From assembly GCF_000224145.3 (NCBI RefSeq), contig NC_020166.2, positions 7,115,632-7,179,631 of the forward strand: a stretch of DNA of 64,000 bases. Reading direction: 5' to 3'. The notes below the pieces were generated by a model that was not told where the DNA came from, made no database searches, and was given only the letters and a program-made list of their open reading frames with translations. This DNA is from Ciona intestinalis (taxonomy: Eukaryota > Chordata > Ascidiacea > Phlebobranchia > Cionidae). Numbering within the stretch: position 1 is the stretch's first letter; the number at the start of each line of letters is the position of its first letter. The position numbers were made by a program, and so were the translations under genes. This document shows, in pieces, positions 21,801-32,099 of this stretch.

Positions 21801-23363
21801 CGTTTAAACAAAGAACATTCTAAAAAATTATAATCACATCCTCATAATTCACATACAGACCGTCGTTAATGGTTTAAAACAAGATTAGGATTTTGAATAT
21901 TATGTTCTAAAGGTGTCCGTTCCCCACTCTACAATATAACGTTATTGGTTTACTTATATGCTGTAAAATTTAACGTAAAGTTCTGTTCCAGAGGTCGAAC
22001 ACCAAGCGCTTGGAAACAACAGAACAAGTAAGAAACAAATATTTATTTTTATTTAATAAAAATCAATTTTGACACCTTATCTCCTTTTTTTATAATGTAT
22101 TAAAAATCATATTTGTTTGTCTTCCTGTTACAGGTCACGAGGATTGTAACAATGGTGACGATCGCGTTTCTCATTTGTTGGCTCCCTAACTTCGTAACAA
22201 CCTTAATTTTCGTGTTTAGTCCAGCAGTTCTTGGAGTTATAGGTAATACCGTAGGCAAAGTAGCCAAAACTATGAGTCTTCAACTTTGTTTCGAGCAAAT
22301 ATGTATTTGAACTGTTGTAAACTTAACAAAACGTAGGCGATCTCTTTATATACAGATATAACAAGCCATGGTTTAAAACTGGTGTCCTTGCCAGGCAGCA
22401 CGAGCCACGCCTTGACATTTATAATTCTGGTCGCCCATACATATTGCCTAAATACTTAATTGTATCATTAAGTAGTCTGTCATGGGTTACCATAATTAAC
22501 CTATGTTATTTCGTTTACAGGGCCCTTGAATCACCGATACTATTTGTTGTTCCATTGGATGACGGTTTGTCTTCTGTATTTCAATTCATGTCTTAATCCT
22601 TTCATGTATGCTTTGTTGGGAGGAAACTACAGAAACAAGTATGAATATTTATACTAGCGTGGCGAGGCAACGCGTTATAAAACGGGTGTTCTGTTTCATA
22701 TAAATACACCTCGTGCCCGTTTTTACGAAATACTGCATATATGTAACTTTGTGGGTGATTTTGTTTATGTTTTTACATTTATTTTTGTGTGGCTGGTAAT
22801 TAGAACTTCCCATAGTGAGCTTCTAAAGTTGAAGCGCAATTTCCGTTTTCCCAGCTTTGACACAGTGACACTATCCTCTGAGCTAGCGCCAGCGTTGTAC
22901 CCATCACTGTACCATGACGTCATAAATAGCATATATACACATTATACTTCTTAACATGTACATAGGGTGAAGAGTTTATTCAAGACTTCATGGCGAAGAA
23001 TTTCTCATGTTGTCTCATTTACCTCGTCCGACAAACGAAAAATTCCTCTAATAAAATCAAAAGAAAAAATGCTGGGAACTGGCACATTTCAAGTGAGTAT
23101 ACCGGAACTACACCTTTCAACTTTTTCTAAACACGTATATACATGGATGTGCGATAAATCAATATGCCATGTTTAAGGAATTATTCATTTCCCAGTAACT
23201 AAATAAAATGTTCAGTATATATAGTAGTACATATATATGCCTATAGTATATTGTATTTATCTTATAGGACGAGCAGACAGATCTCGAAAACGAAAACAGA
23301 GTAGTTGAAGTCAAACCTTCTCCAAACAATGCAACAAAGTTAGTTCATGTTACATCTCTTTAA
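18863..23363 (+). CDS. Rhodopsin-class (class A) peptide-type GPCR
   Basis: This encodes a 402-residue seven-helix receptor on 12 coding exons: 18863-18931, 19014-19104, 19563-19707, 20236-20347, 20454-20578, 21336-21365, 21467-21617, 21992-22027, 22134-22242, 22521-22638, 22966-23092, 23268-23363. All phases fit. N-terminal glycosylation motifs (NIT, NNS) precede TM1. Class A landmarks: GN in TM1, NLAISD in TM2, W105 and C112 before TM3, D136-R137-F138 in place of DRY, CWLP in TM6, and N315-P-F-M-Y319 in TM7. C112 probably pairs with the Cys of EGVCTLHY in loop 2. The tail is basic and then acidic. The pattern suggests the somatostatin/opioid/galanin-type peptide receptors, but I cannot name a ligand. 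Several introns (19.1-22.0 kb) contain MITE copies. Confidence 0.93.
19256..19452. mobile_element. MITE copy, full length (~197 bp)
   Basis: The left end is TATAGTAGGGTGGGGGAAGA, the right end CATCTTTTCCCACCCTACTA then TA. It lies in intron 2 of the class A GPCR gene. Confidence 0.9.
19738..19780. mobile_element. Truncated MITE left end
   Basis: A run of ten G, then TAAGGTGGCCACCTTTAGCA and CATAATA, resembles the first ~40 bp of the MITE family. It abuts the next, complete copy directly, suggesting one copy inserted in or beside another. Confidence 0.6.
19781..19975. mobile_element. MITE copy, full length (~195 bp)
   Basis: The copy starts TATAGTAGGGTAGGAAAAGA and ends CATCTTCTCCCACCCTACTA then TA. 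It lies in intron 3 of the class A GPCR gene. Confidence 0.88.
20597..20665. mobile_element. Truncated MITE fragment
   Basis: TATAGTATAGGGTGGAGTAA and the following TTTCGTCCCATTTGGAAGTA match the left third of the family. The rest is missing. It lies in intron 5 of the class A GPCR gene. Confidence 0.65.
20736..20932. mobile_element. MITE copy, full length (~197 bp)
   Basis: The left end is TATATTAGGGTGGGTGAAGA, the right end TCTTCCCCCACCCTACTATA. It sits ~70 bp after the truncated fragment and in the opposite interior orientation, within the same intron. Confidence 0.9.
21646..21938. mobile_element. Two degenerate MITE copies in one intron
   Basis: A truncated end (TATAGTAGG, a long G run, then ACACTTTTAGCACATAATAT) lies at 21646-21720. 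It is followed at ~21753-21938 by a diverged near-full copy ending GGTGTCCGTTCCCCACTCTA then CAATATA. Both are inside intron 7 of the class A GPCR gene. Confidence 0.75.
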
Positions 23364-23724
23364 ACTGCTGATAATGATCGTGAGCCAAGTGCGATGTTAA
23401 AAAACAAATACGTACGTCATCACATTGATAATGACGTCACATTTATTTTCAATTTTGAAAAACCCCAGTTAAACGATATCTTTATTTATATTTTTTATTA
23501 AAAGTCGTAGTGTATACAATTGTATTGGTCGTAATCGTGCTGTATACGCGTAAAATATTACTTAAGTTCCTAAAATGAGTGTGGTTATTATTAAAGACCG
23601 ATGCATGTTAACCTAATGTTATGGTAGCAAAAATGCTGCTTGCTATATGTGTGACTCCATTATGGAGCACAGAACAAAGTAGAGTATAGTAACTATACCC
23701 TGTTTATTGCAACAAAAAAAGGAC
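23364..23724. other. Class A GPCR 3' flank up to the tRNA cluster
   Basis: This AT-rich stretch contains two CRE-like cores (near 23413 and 23439). I see no coding exon. Confidence 0.4.
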
Positions 23725-23741
23725 CGTCCCTGGGTGGGCTC

Positions 23742-23792
<51 letters not shown>

Positions 23793-23798
23793 AGAGAC
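23725..23798 (-). tRNA. tRNA-Asn (anticodon GTT)
   Basis: The 74-nt minus-strand gene begins GTCTCTGTGGCGCAATCGGT, has anticodon GTT in CTGTTAACC and a T-arm GGTTCGAGCC, and is essentially the animal tRNA-Asn sequence. A run of seven T follows on the coding strand (23720-23714), the Pol III terminator. Acceptor stem pairs fully. Confidence 0.98.
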
Positions 23799-24186
23799 AG
23801 ACGTTTCGAGTGCCTCAAGAAACGGTGTAGGACTGTAGGCGAATTTTTTCGAAGTGCCATAGTAGAACATTTAATCAAGTTGTGGCAAACCCAAGCAAGG
23901 TATTTTTATTCCATTAAATTATTTTACATTAGGCTAGGCCTTTAGTTTTGTTTTTAAGGTTTCGTGAATTTAGTACTTTAAATCGTTTTTTTTTTAATAA
24001 TGTGGTCGCCAACTGTTTGTCCGACAGAACCATGGTATAATTACCGTAACCTAAAGTTGAGGTGGAGAGTGGATTAATGCCAAACAAGTTTGTAAACAGG
24101 ACCTACAAAGAGTATCGACCCAAAAGACGTTTGTAGTAGGCCTCGGTCTACGTTTGAGTATTCGTTTTCGCACAACGCCAGACGTG

Positions 24187-24276
24187 CCTTCGATAGCTCA
24201 GTTGGTAGAGCGGTGGACTGTAGCGGTTCAACTGTCAGATATCCATAGGTCACTGGTTCGAATCCGGTTCGAAGGA
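24187..24276 (+). tRNA. tRNA-Tyr (anticodon GTA) with 17-nt intron
   Basis: The gene begins CCTTCGATAGCTCAGTTGGT. The anticodon GTA (24220-24222) is followed by G37 and a 17-nt intron at 24224-24240, then ATCCATAGG and the T-arm GGTTCGAATCC. An intron at this place is normal for eukaryotic tRNA-Tyr. Terminator TTTTT follows at 24278. Confidence 0.98.
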
Positions 24277-24779
24277 CTTTTTCGCCAATAAATAGGATTT
24301 CATGGTCTGTTTTCTGAACTTAAAATAACTTTAAATTATTCTTTTGTTCTTGGAGGGTTTCATAGTCTGTTTTCTAAACTTAAAATAATTTTAAGTTATT
24401 CGTTTGTTCTATCTATTAAAACACTGTACCGTTTGTAAGTGCTAGGCTGTTTTTGTGCGCGTCTTAACCACATATATAGGCAATAGCCTAAATGACATCT
24501 GAACTGAATCTGTAAAATATAAACTAAGTTATTTATACCGGTACATAAAATAGTGCAAAAACTACTAACTTGGCAAACTACCTTCGTACAATACTATTAT
24601 TAGACCTTCAATGCGTACAAAGTCACAAAGATGTCTAAAGAAAAAACGAAAACGCATTTCCGAACAATCAGCTTAAAACCAACCTCGGGGAACAAACGCT
24701 CACAACGCGCAAAGCGGGATAAACCTAAAAGTAGAGCCAAGAATCTTTGGTAAAATGAAACTACAAAGTACAAAAAACG
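24277..24779. other. Spacer in tRNA cluster
   Basis: A near-identical ~60-bp block beginning TTTCATGGTCTGTTTTCTGA / TTTCATAGTCTGTTTTCTAA repeats at ~24298 and ~24358. Nothing else is recognised. Confidence 0.5.
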
Positions 24780-24852
24780 TGCCCCGAGTGAGGATCGAAC
24801 TCACGACCTTCAGATTATGAGACTGACGCGCTGCCTACTGCGCCATCGAGGC
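24780..24852 (-). tRNA. tRNA-Met, elongator (anticodon CAT)
   Basis: The 73-nt minus-strand gene starts GCCTCGATGGCGCAGTAGGC. Anticodon CAT sits in CTCATAATC, and the T-arm is GAGTTCGATCC. It matches animal elongator tRNA-Met rather than the initiator. A T run (24776-24771) follows. Confidence 0.98.
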
Positions 24853-25991
24853 CCCAAGAATTTTGGTGCGAAACCGGAGTCTAATACTGCGTGACGCAAT
24901 TGGCGTGATAAAGTCATATCGCTGTTTGGTCAATTTGGGTCTTAGTATTAATTTGACGATAAGTAACTGATGTTGGTTTGCCGTATTTTATGTTTATAAA
25001 CTTATTTTAATGATGGCCAAATGCTTATGAACTTATAAATATATTTCATATTATATTAACAAATGTAAAATAATTACTATATAACCATTACGACAACAAA
25101 CATGTAGTCGGCGATAACTTATCACATTGCTAATAACATCAACTTTTTAAAGGCTAATATTAATTTGATTTAAGCGGTTACTTAATTTTAAACGAGCTGA
25201 CGAGCGCATATAGCGATAAAGGCATATGATATTACGTTATATAGCCTCCACTAAATAAATAATATTGCTGGTTGGGTGAATGACACCGTGTTTTTCAGAC
25301 TTCGTATGCAGGCTACAGCGGGGTACCATATCTGCTGTATTTCTCTGTGTTTTATTACCAGAGGCCAACAGTTCACAATATCTTGCTTTATGTTTTTACT
25401 TTTTCTGGTAACCGTGACCCGATAGGGATAGAGTATCGGGTAAAAGTTTACTTGGCGGCCGGGCAAGGGTCCATAATAGCTCGCCATTGGCCTTGGCTGA
25501 CCTCAATGGCTCTGTGTCAGTAGTGGCGATTTTTTTCTCGTTCTTCAGAAAGTTCTTGTTATTGTGTCTACAGAGACATGTCTAGTAGGCCGTGTTGTGT
25601 CACAGAAAAAGACGAATTGTATACCAGAACGGATCACGTAACATAAGTGTGACGTCATGCGATAAAAAGGAAAAACAATTTAAGCCTGTCAGCGGCTGAA
25701 CAGGATGTCATTAACCCCATTTAACAGGTGGGGTCCTGTTTTTACGGGAATAGTCTCTAATGAGATAAGATGTATTCGCAGTGTTGACATTGATTAATGA
25801 AGTGTTTGAATTGGGTAATGTAACGTTATTTAATCGTCGAGCTCAACGAGCGGAAACAACGTCATACTGAATATAGAAAACTAAAGTTTCGATGCGTAGC
25901 CTATACTAAAAAAATCATTCAAAGTTAAACTCTTTCCAAGAAGCATCGCAGAACCGCAAAAACCATAATAAAAACACTTGACGAAAAAGAG
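24853..25991. other. Spacer in tRNA cluster
   Basis: I see no gene here. TGACGTCA at 25650-25657 is a perfect CRE palindrome. The short minus-strand frame at 25251-25487 has no recognisable similarity. I also looked for U1, U2, U5, U6 and 5S signatures and did not see them. Confidence 0.5.
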
Positions 25992-26063
25992 TGGAGATGC
26001 CGGGGATCGAACCCGGGGCCTCACACATGCAAAGCGTGCGCTCTACCACTGAGCTACATCCCC
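25992..26063 (-). tRNA. tRNA-Ala (anticodon TGC)
   Basis: The 72-nt minus-strand gene starts GGGGATGTAGCTCAGTGGTA, with anticodon TGC in CTTTGCATG and T-arm GGTTCGATCC. G3 faces the 3:70 position as expected for alanine identity. TTTTT follows at 25989-25985. Confidence 0.98.
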
Positions 26064-26539
26064 ATACGAAAGCTATCACGCGAAATCGCGCTAATAACCT
26101 GTGCACAAATATGGTTTTGCTCGTTCACACGTTTTTTAATCCACTGTTTACTTATATAACGCATAAGAACTGGCTCAACTTTTTTTAGGACTGTTAAATC
26201 AAATTGAAATACAAACAATTTGCTTTATGTTTGTTAATGATTTAATTACATTCCGGTTCGAATTTATTTTAGAATTCAATAAGCATACTTAAAGGTCAAA
26301 TAACACAGAAAACAAATCGTGTTGAAAGTAACTTGAATATTGTATGACATGCTTTTATAATTGACGAAATTCATAAAGATAAATAGTCCTGGGGTGCATG
26401 AAACAACTAATATAGTCGTTACATACCATACAAATAAAGCGTATATCATACACTGTGTATACTGTATACACTCATTTTCTAAATAAAGTGAATTTATGAC
26501 CATATTATTTGTTGAAATCATCAATAAGTTAGCGAAAAG
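26064..26539. other. Spacer between the two tRNA-Ala genes
   Basis: This 476-bp AT-rich spacer has no feature I recognise. Confidence 0.5.
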
Positions 26540-26611
26540 TGGAGATGCCGGGGATTGAACCCGGGGCCTCACACATGCGAAGCGTGCGCTCTACCACTGA
26601 GCTACATCCCC
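26540..26611 (-). tRNA. tRNA-Ala (anticodon CGC)
   Basis: This differs from the Ala-TGC gene only at the first anticodon base and at one T-loop base (GGTTCAATCC). Its 5' end lies 2 bp from the 3' end of the tRNA-Ser gene on the same strand. A four-T run (26538-26535) follows it. Confidence 0.98.
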
Positions 26612-26613
26612 AA

Positions 26614-26695
26614 CGACGAGGATGGGATTCGAACCCACGCGTGCAGAGCACAATGGATTAGCAGTCCATCGCCTTAACCACTCGGCCACCTCGTC
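26614..26695 (-). tRNA. tRNA-Ser (anticodon GCT)
   Basis: The 82-nt minus-strand gene starts GACGAGGTGGCCGAGTGGTT. Anticodon GCT lies in CTGCTAATC, and a long variable arm (TTGTGCTCTGCACGC region) is typical of type II tRNA-Ser. There is no T run between this gene and the downstream tRNA-Ala; the 2-nt spacer is TT on the coding strand. Confidence 0.98.
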
Positions 26696-26997
26696 GCGTC
26701 AGAATCGTGTTCTAGAATAGCACTATACTATACACACGAATTGTTTCCAACCAAACTTGTTTTATTTAGTGAGTTTTAGTTCATTTTTAGCATAGTTTGC
26801 TGGTTATAAAAACATCACATGACATTTGTACGTTACTTTCAATGTACTGCAAATTTTGAAGAAAACAAATATCACGTGTAATAGTAGTTTAACAACCTTT
26901 TATTCTGCATAGAAGATATACCGCACCAATATTAACAAAATATCCAAATGCACAAAATACAAATAAACGCACACTTCTTGCTGAGTTGTAAAAATCG
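26696..26997. other. Spacer in tRNA cluster
   Basis: This ~300-bp stretch has no gene or repeat I recognise. It is the likely upstream region of the Ser-Ala tRNA pair. Confidence 0.5.
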
Positions 26998-27069
26998 TTC
27001 CCAGACCGGGAATCGAACCCGGGCCGCGTGGGTGAGAGCCACGAATCCTAACCACTAGACCACCTGGGA
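26998..27069 (-). tRNA. tRNA-Glu (anticodon CTC)
   Basis: The 72-nt minus-strand gene starts TCCCAGGTGGTCTAGTGGTT, has anticodon CTC in GGCTCTCACC and T-arm GGTTCGATTCC. A terminator TTTTT follows ~3 nt after the gene. Confidence 0.98.
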
Positions 27070-27527
27070 GACAGTACAGTTGCTTCCAAACAGCTGTTCT
27101 ATTCTACAGCATAACTAAACTATTTTAAACGGCCCATTAATTGATGTTTCACAGACACTATTACATACGATTGATAAACAAAATATATCACCAACAAATT
27201 AGTGCACAAACTCTAAGGTATTGGTAAAAGTAAGCCAGTAATACAAAAATCCACTTTATTAACAACAATTTCTGAATCTAAGAAATTTCAAAATAAATAC
27301 TGTACTATGGTGCTTCAATTTTATTAATAAATGATACAGTGTAAAACAATCTGAACAGCAAGGAACTAGATTTAATATTATGCAACAATCACATCTATTG
27401 ATGATATATATTTTAAACCGTTTCTTTATTCAGGATCTTACATTTAACATAAACATGGTTCGTTTCTAAAATGCAGAAAACAGGCAGTGGCAAAAAAACA
27501 AGGAACTAAAACTAAAACAAGCATATA
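27070..27527. other. STRAD 3' flank
   Basis: This AT-rich region probably contains the STRAD 3' UTR; a minus-strand AATAAA (TTTATT near 27424) is ~100 nt past the stop. No other gene is seen. Confidence 0.5.
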
Positions 27528-30400
27528 TTAATTGTCAAAATCCCATTCAATTGCAGATGTTTCCAAGGCTCCAATTTGTTTCGATAAATCGTTTATTTCT
27601 TCTCCATGGACTAGAAATGACAAAACTGAGACACAAAATACATAAGAATGATTTTAATTATAAAAATAACTTACCAGCTGTTTTATAGTTCTGCAGTGTT
27701 ACTGGAACCAAAGGTTTTAGCAGTGTTTCAAGGTTTATTTCAAGCATGGAAAGCTGATTAAAAAATGGATGATTAAGCAGTTCAGAAGCACTGGGTCTCT
27801 GCGCGGGATCTCGTTGCAGGCATGATAAAAGAAACTAAAAACCAAAAAGAATTAGAATTTGAAAGTATTAAAATAATAAAGGGAAAATTGAAGCTTTTTT
27901 AACTTATAGTAGGGTGGGGAAAGATGAGAATCATTTTCAGTCTATGTTCTCATCCAACTTGGTAGTAAACAAAGAAAATACAAAGAATTATAAAACCGTT
28001 TCCCTACAACTTCCATAGACCAATGTTATTTGTTTAAAACACGATCAGGATATTTGGATAATATGTGTTAAAGGTGTCCCATCTTCCCCCACCCAACCAT
28101 ATGTTAGTAGAAGTAGCCAAAGATTTTGTATGCAATCAACACTAACGGAAAGTTTGGATTTACAATGGTTTTTCTTAAGAAAATAAAACTAAAAACAAGT
28201 TCACCTTATGAAAAGCTGGTGAAAAACTCCTTACACCTGTTGCATGATGTTGTTCCTGTATATTTGGATCCATATTTTCTAAAACACTATCTGTTCATCA
28301 TACAAACAGATACTAATTAGTAATTATCAATATTTAAAATGAAAAATACAATGAAATAAAGCAAAAATTACACAAAATATTGTATAAATATATTACAATT
28401 AAATCTATGGCATATTAATGCATTACATTTAATAGTGTTTGAAACATCTAGTAATGGGCTGGTCTGGTCTACCTTGTGTAAAGACCTCACTCATATAGCA
28501 TAGAATGTTTACTTACCATTAGTTAGTGGAACAGTTGTTTTATCCAACAGACAAGGCATTGTGCCATTTAATTTCTCCAGCAGCATCTGGTCAAAACTAT
28601 GTTTTAAGCCTATGGTTTATGAAGGTGTTAAGCCATATAGAATGTATTGGGATTTCGTATCTATAGACATGAAATACAAATAAAGGTTAATTAAAACACA
28701 ATTCAGCTTTGCAGTAAAGGTGTGTCAGCTTATCAGGAATAATATAAATATATGGCTTGCCTTAACTCCACATCTAATAGAGGACAATAAATACCTGTGT
28801 ACTTGGCATATCAGTAAAAGGTGCATGACCATTAGCAAGCTCACATGCTGTGATTCCTAGACTGTAAATATCAGACTCTGGTCCATACCCCTGCATGTTC
28901 TGTAACAACATATTTTTATTAACATGCTCTATGTAGCTGAAAATATAAAACTGAGCTGGGTTGCCATGCGCCTTAGAATTCACAAATACGATAAAACTGT
29001 GTAACATTGGATAAAACCTGCTGTAGTATTTCTGGGCTCAACCATGGAAGCAAAAACGTGTCGTGTCGTGGATAATCATGAACTGGAGCAGAACGAAAAT
29101 CTTTGTTCAACACAGAAATCATATTTCGATGTCCAGATAATTTTACACTTCCGTCACTTGAAAGAACTATGTGACTTGCTTTTACTCCTCTGTAAATAAA
29201 ATACAATAGTTGAAATTTCCTCAGAAAGAAGTTCTTAAGCATTTGTTCTCGTTGTACCTTCTGTAATGTTGCATCATATATACAACAATTATATAAATAA
29301 AATGTTTTTAACAGATTATGAAATACATTACCTGTGAATACACTGGAGACTGTGTATATATTCCAATGCATTAAGAACTTCACGGAGTGTGTAAGCAATC
29401 ACCAACTCAGGTAGGCCATACTTAAAATGGGATTCCATTAAGTCAGTACAAGAACCTAAATACGACAATAATTTCATGTAAACCACTTATATATTAATTA
29501 CATACATTTTTAAAAATGAGTAACATATAGAAATGCATAGTCTATACCGTATATGAACAACAACAGTTAATAAACGGGTGAGACCGAATTAATAATGAAA
29601 ACTGGGGGAATTCGGTATTTTTCTCACAAAACCTACAAAAAGAATTCAGTGACAAAATAAATCCAAATGTTCAGAAATAATAATATTTTAAAAAGTGAGC
29701 TATATTTAAACTACTAAACAGATAAATGAATTACCATAGTCCATCATTTCACTAACAACATAGAGTTTTCCATTTTCGATCAATGTTTGATTATGAACAA
29801 GAACATTTTTGTGGCACAAGCTTCGAGAGATCCAAAGTTCTTGCTGAAAACATCCATGAAAATTTGTGAAATGAAGGCAACAAGAAACATAATTTAATGA
29901 TAAAACATTGTAACAGAGCTACCAGTAGTTTTCCCAAAGTAACAGAGCTACTAGGAGTAATTCCAAAATTAGTTTACTTGTTAAGTAATTCATCTTAAAA
30001 CAAAGGGTATTCGAGAAGCAAAATTGTAATAGTGTACACATCTTGTAACAACAGTGTTGAATAAATAGAGACTACAATTTTTTTAAAAAAAAAATATGTT
30101 TTTATTTAAATTTGACTTATACTTATGTCATACACTGAAAAATACCTGCAGAAACTTGAAGCACTCAGTTGAAGCAGAATCAAGATCTGTTTCTTTCACT
30201 GCAAGCAGCGTATTTGAAGCTTTACATTTCACTAAGTAAATGTTAGTGTTGGAAAAGTTGCATTTACCTATAAATATAAGAAAAACAGAATTGTAAAGTT
30301 ATTTTTCCATAAACAATCAATGAAATATATAAAAACGTTAATAAAAACTGCAAAACTTACCAATTAACCTATAAAAGGCGTAATCATCTCGAATAACCAT
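27528..30400 (-). CDS. STRADA: STRAD pseudokinase (LKB1 activator subunit)
   Basis: STRAD binds and activates the tumour-suppressor kinase LKB1 with MO25 (CAB39) in the cytoplasm. This encodes 356 residues on ten exons: 30400-30361, 30267-30146, 29843-29735, 29455-29332, 29189-29018, 28899-28795, 28586-28517, 28290-28205, 27834-27675, 27610-27528. All phases fit. Diagnostic blocks: [87 protein letters not shown] and [12 protein letters not shown]. The catalytic HRD is HRG (131-133) and DFG is LSG (149-151), as expected of this pseudokinase. The C-terminus ends EWDFDN, equivalent to the WEF motif that docks on MO25. The beta-3 lysine (AVK38) is present. It could equally be pro-orthologous to STRADA and STRADB. 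An intron contains a MITE. Confidence 0.94.
27905..28101. mobile_element. MITE copy, full length (~197 bp)
   Basis: The left end is TATAGTAGGGTGGGGAAAGA, the right end TCTTCCCCCACCCAACCATA. It lies in the intron between STRAD exons 8 and 9. Confidence 0.9.
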
Positions 30401-32099
30401 GCTTGGCTTATACAGAGTGACCTCTTCACACAGTCATTAACACTATACATCTGACTGCCGACCACGTAACATCCGATACCCTACCTATAAGCCTCTGTTG
30501 ACAGTCACCGTAAACAAGTTGTATGATTTGTGAAATCAACTCTTGTTTTGCCTTTAATTACAAAGTTTCGTAATCGACATAAAGTATAAGTAACCGACTC
30601 TCAGAATCATTTTTTTAATTTAAACGGTTTAACTTTAATCAAAAGATTAAAAACCTAAACATTCGTAAACCAAAAATATCAAAACAAATAAATTCTGCTC
30701 TTTATCATCGCCGTGTGGCGGGGGATTAAGTTTTCGAATGGGGTGTTTATTGTTCGCGGTTTCACTTCTCTAGTTTCGATCGTGCACATACACATTGCAA
30801 TATATTTATAGTTTATACTTTGTTTAATTTAGTCGTTTCAGACGTTTGCCTCTAGAATGTTTATCTCTATAAAACGAACCTCGTATGTTAAATAAACGTG
30901 TTGGTATTAATTAACTGCATCTTTTACTTTGTAAGATTTACACAAATGACAAAACTTTGACCCAACCGACAAAACAAAGCAATATAATGAACTTGTATAC
31001 GTACATAGTTATGTCGATGTAGGCTAATGGTACCGATACACAGTTCTTCAAATTAGTCGTGCATAGGGCGCTTAACAAAATAAGTTGTAAAACAAACGAT
31101 AATATCTGCATAAACACCAGCAATTAATCAAAGTGTTTGTGATCAGCGTATTAAATCAACTTGTTTGTTTTTGAATTTCCGATGATAGCAATTAGACGTC
31201 AAACGCTTATGTCACGCTTTCGTGGAACAACTACGTCATCGTCAAATGTACAGTATGGATGCGCTCATTAGAGCGCTATACCTATAACATCCACCTTCGT
31301 ATGTATCCCGTATTGAATTTGAACTACAAAAAAGCTATTGTCCTTGAGCAATGAGATATGACATCGATTGCTGTAACTTTCACACTTGGACTGTACGACC
31401 TGGGATAGCAGAAGTTTAGCGAGTTTGGAAACCACCAAGTAATACTGTGTTCCATGTACACTGTAGATGTCACAGAACACACACACTGGTCGCACTCGTT
31501 ATTGTTTCTACCAATACCACATGAAAGAGAGACACAGCATAAACGTAAGCAAAAATCTCGTAATTCTTAAGTGTGGGGGTTCTTTTGCACGTGTTTTGTG
31601 GCATGACTACTTCGTTACGACGTCACGCTGTACGAAACAGATGTTTATAACTGTTTGATAGTGACCACCGCCAAAAGCGTGTCTTCAAATTACCAGGAAA
31701 TAATCACTCAAGATCATTGTTGTGTTTGGTGTGATTCGTAAATAAATTAGTTATTTTTGTGACGTAACTGTTAAATACGTTACCAAGAACAACGAAGAGG
31801 AACGACCTAAATAACAACCTTTCCTCAATGTATTATTTCATTGTACTTCTAATTGCTTGACCGACGCCGTATGAATTAGGTAACAATCCAGTGCTATTAC
31901 GTCATCGCCAACGCAATCCGTTTTCCGCCAGCAATTACTTTATTTATTCTTTATAATGAGCCAGACAACCTTTTTTCTTAGCTCTCCTCTCATTGGTCTG
32001 TCGCAACGATGACATCACCACGTGATCGTTGAATAGAATCGTTTCGGGTTATGACGTCAGTATACCCGATGTGAGCTCACAGACGGCAGGTCGAAACGT
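30401..32099. promoter_or_regulatory. Divergent STRAD / zinc-finger gene region with CRE-like cluster
   Basis: This is a 1.7-kb divergent spacer. Its right half carries several CRE/ATF-type cores: ACGTCA at 31233, GACGTCA at 31619, TGACGTAA at 31760, TTACGTCA at 31897 and a perfect TGACGTCA at 32052, 48 bp before the zinc-finger gene ATG. An E-box CACGTG at 32018 and an inverted CCAAT (ATTGG) at 31992 are nearby. The region is less AT-rich than its surroundings. Promoter function is inferred. Confidence 0.55.

Noticed and set aside
19256-21938. Regularly recurring short repeats as a possible CRISPR-like array
   Set aside because: The repeats are paired inverted ends of 197-bp MITEs separated by a common interior, not direct repeats with unique spacers, and the genome is eukaryotic.
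25915-26106. Open frames over the tRNA-Ala genes on both strands
   Set aside because: They are fully explained by the tRNA gene and its flanks.
28126-28320. Plus-strand open frame within STRAD
   Set aside because: Antisense shadow of STRAD exon 8, which reads [10 protein letters not shown] on the minus strand.
31467-31658. 63-codon open frame in the STRAD/zinc-finger spacer
   Set aside because: No similarity and poor coding character; it lies in the promoter-like region.
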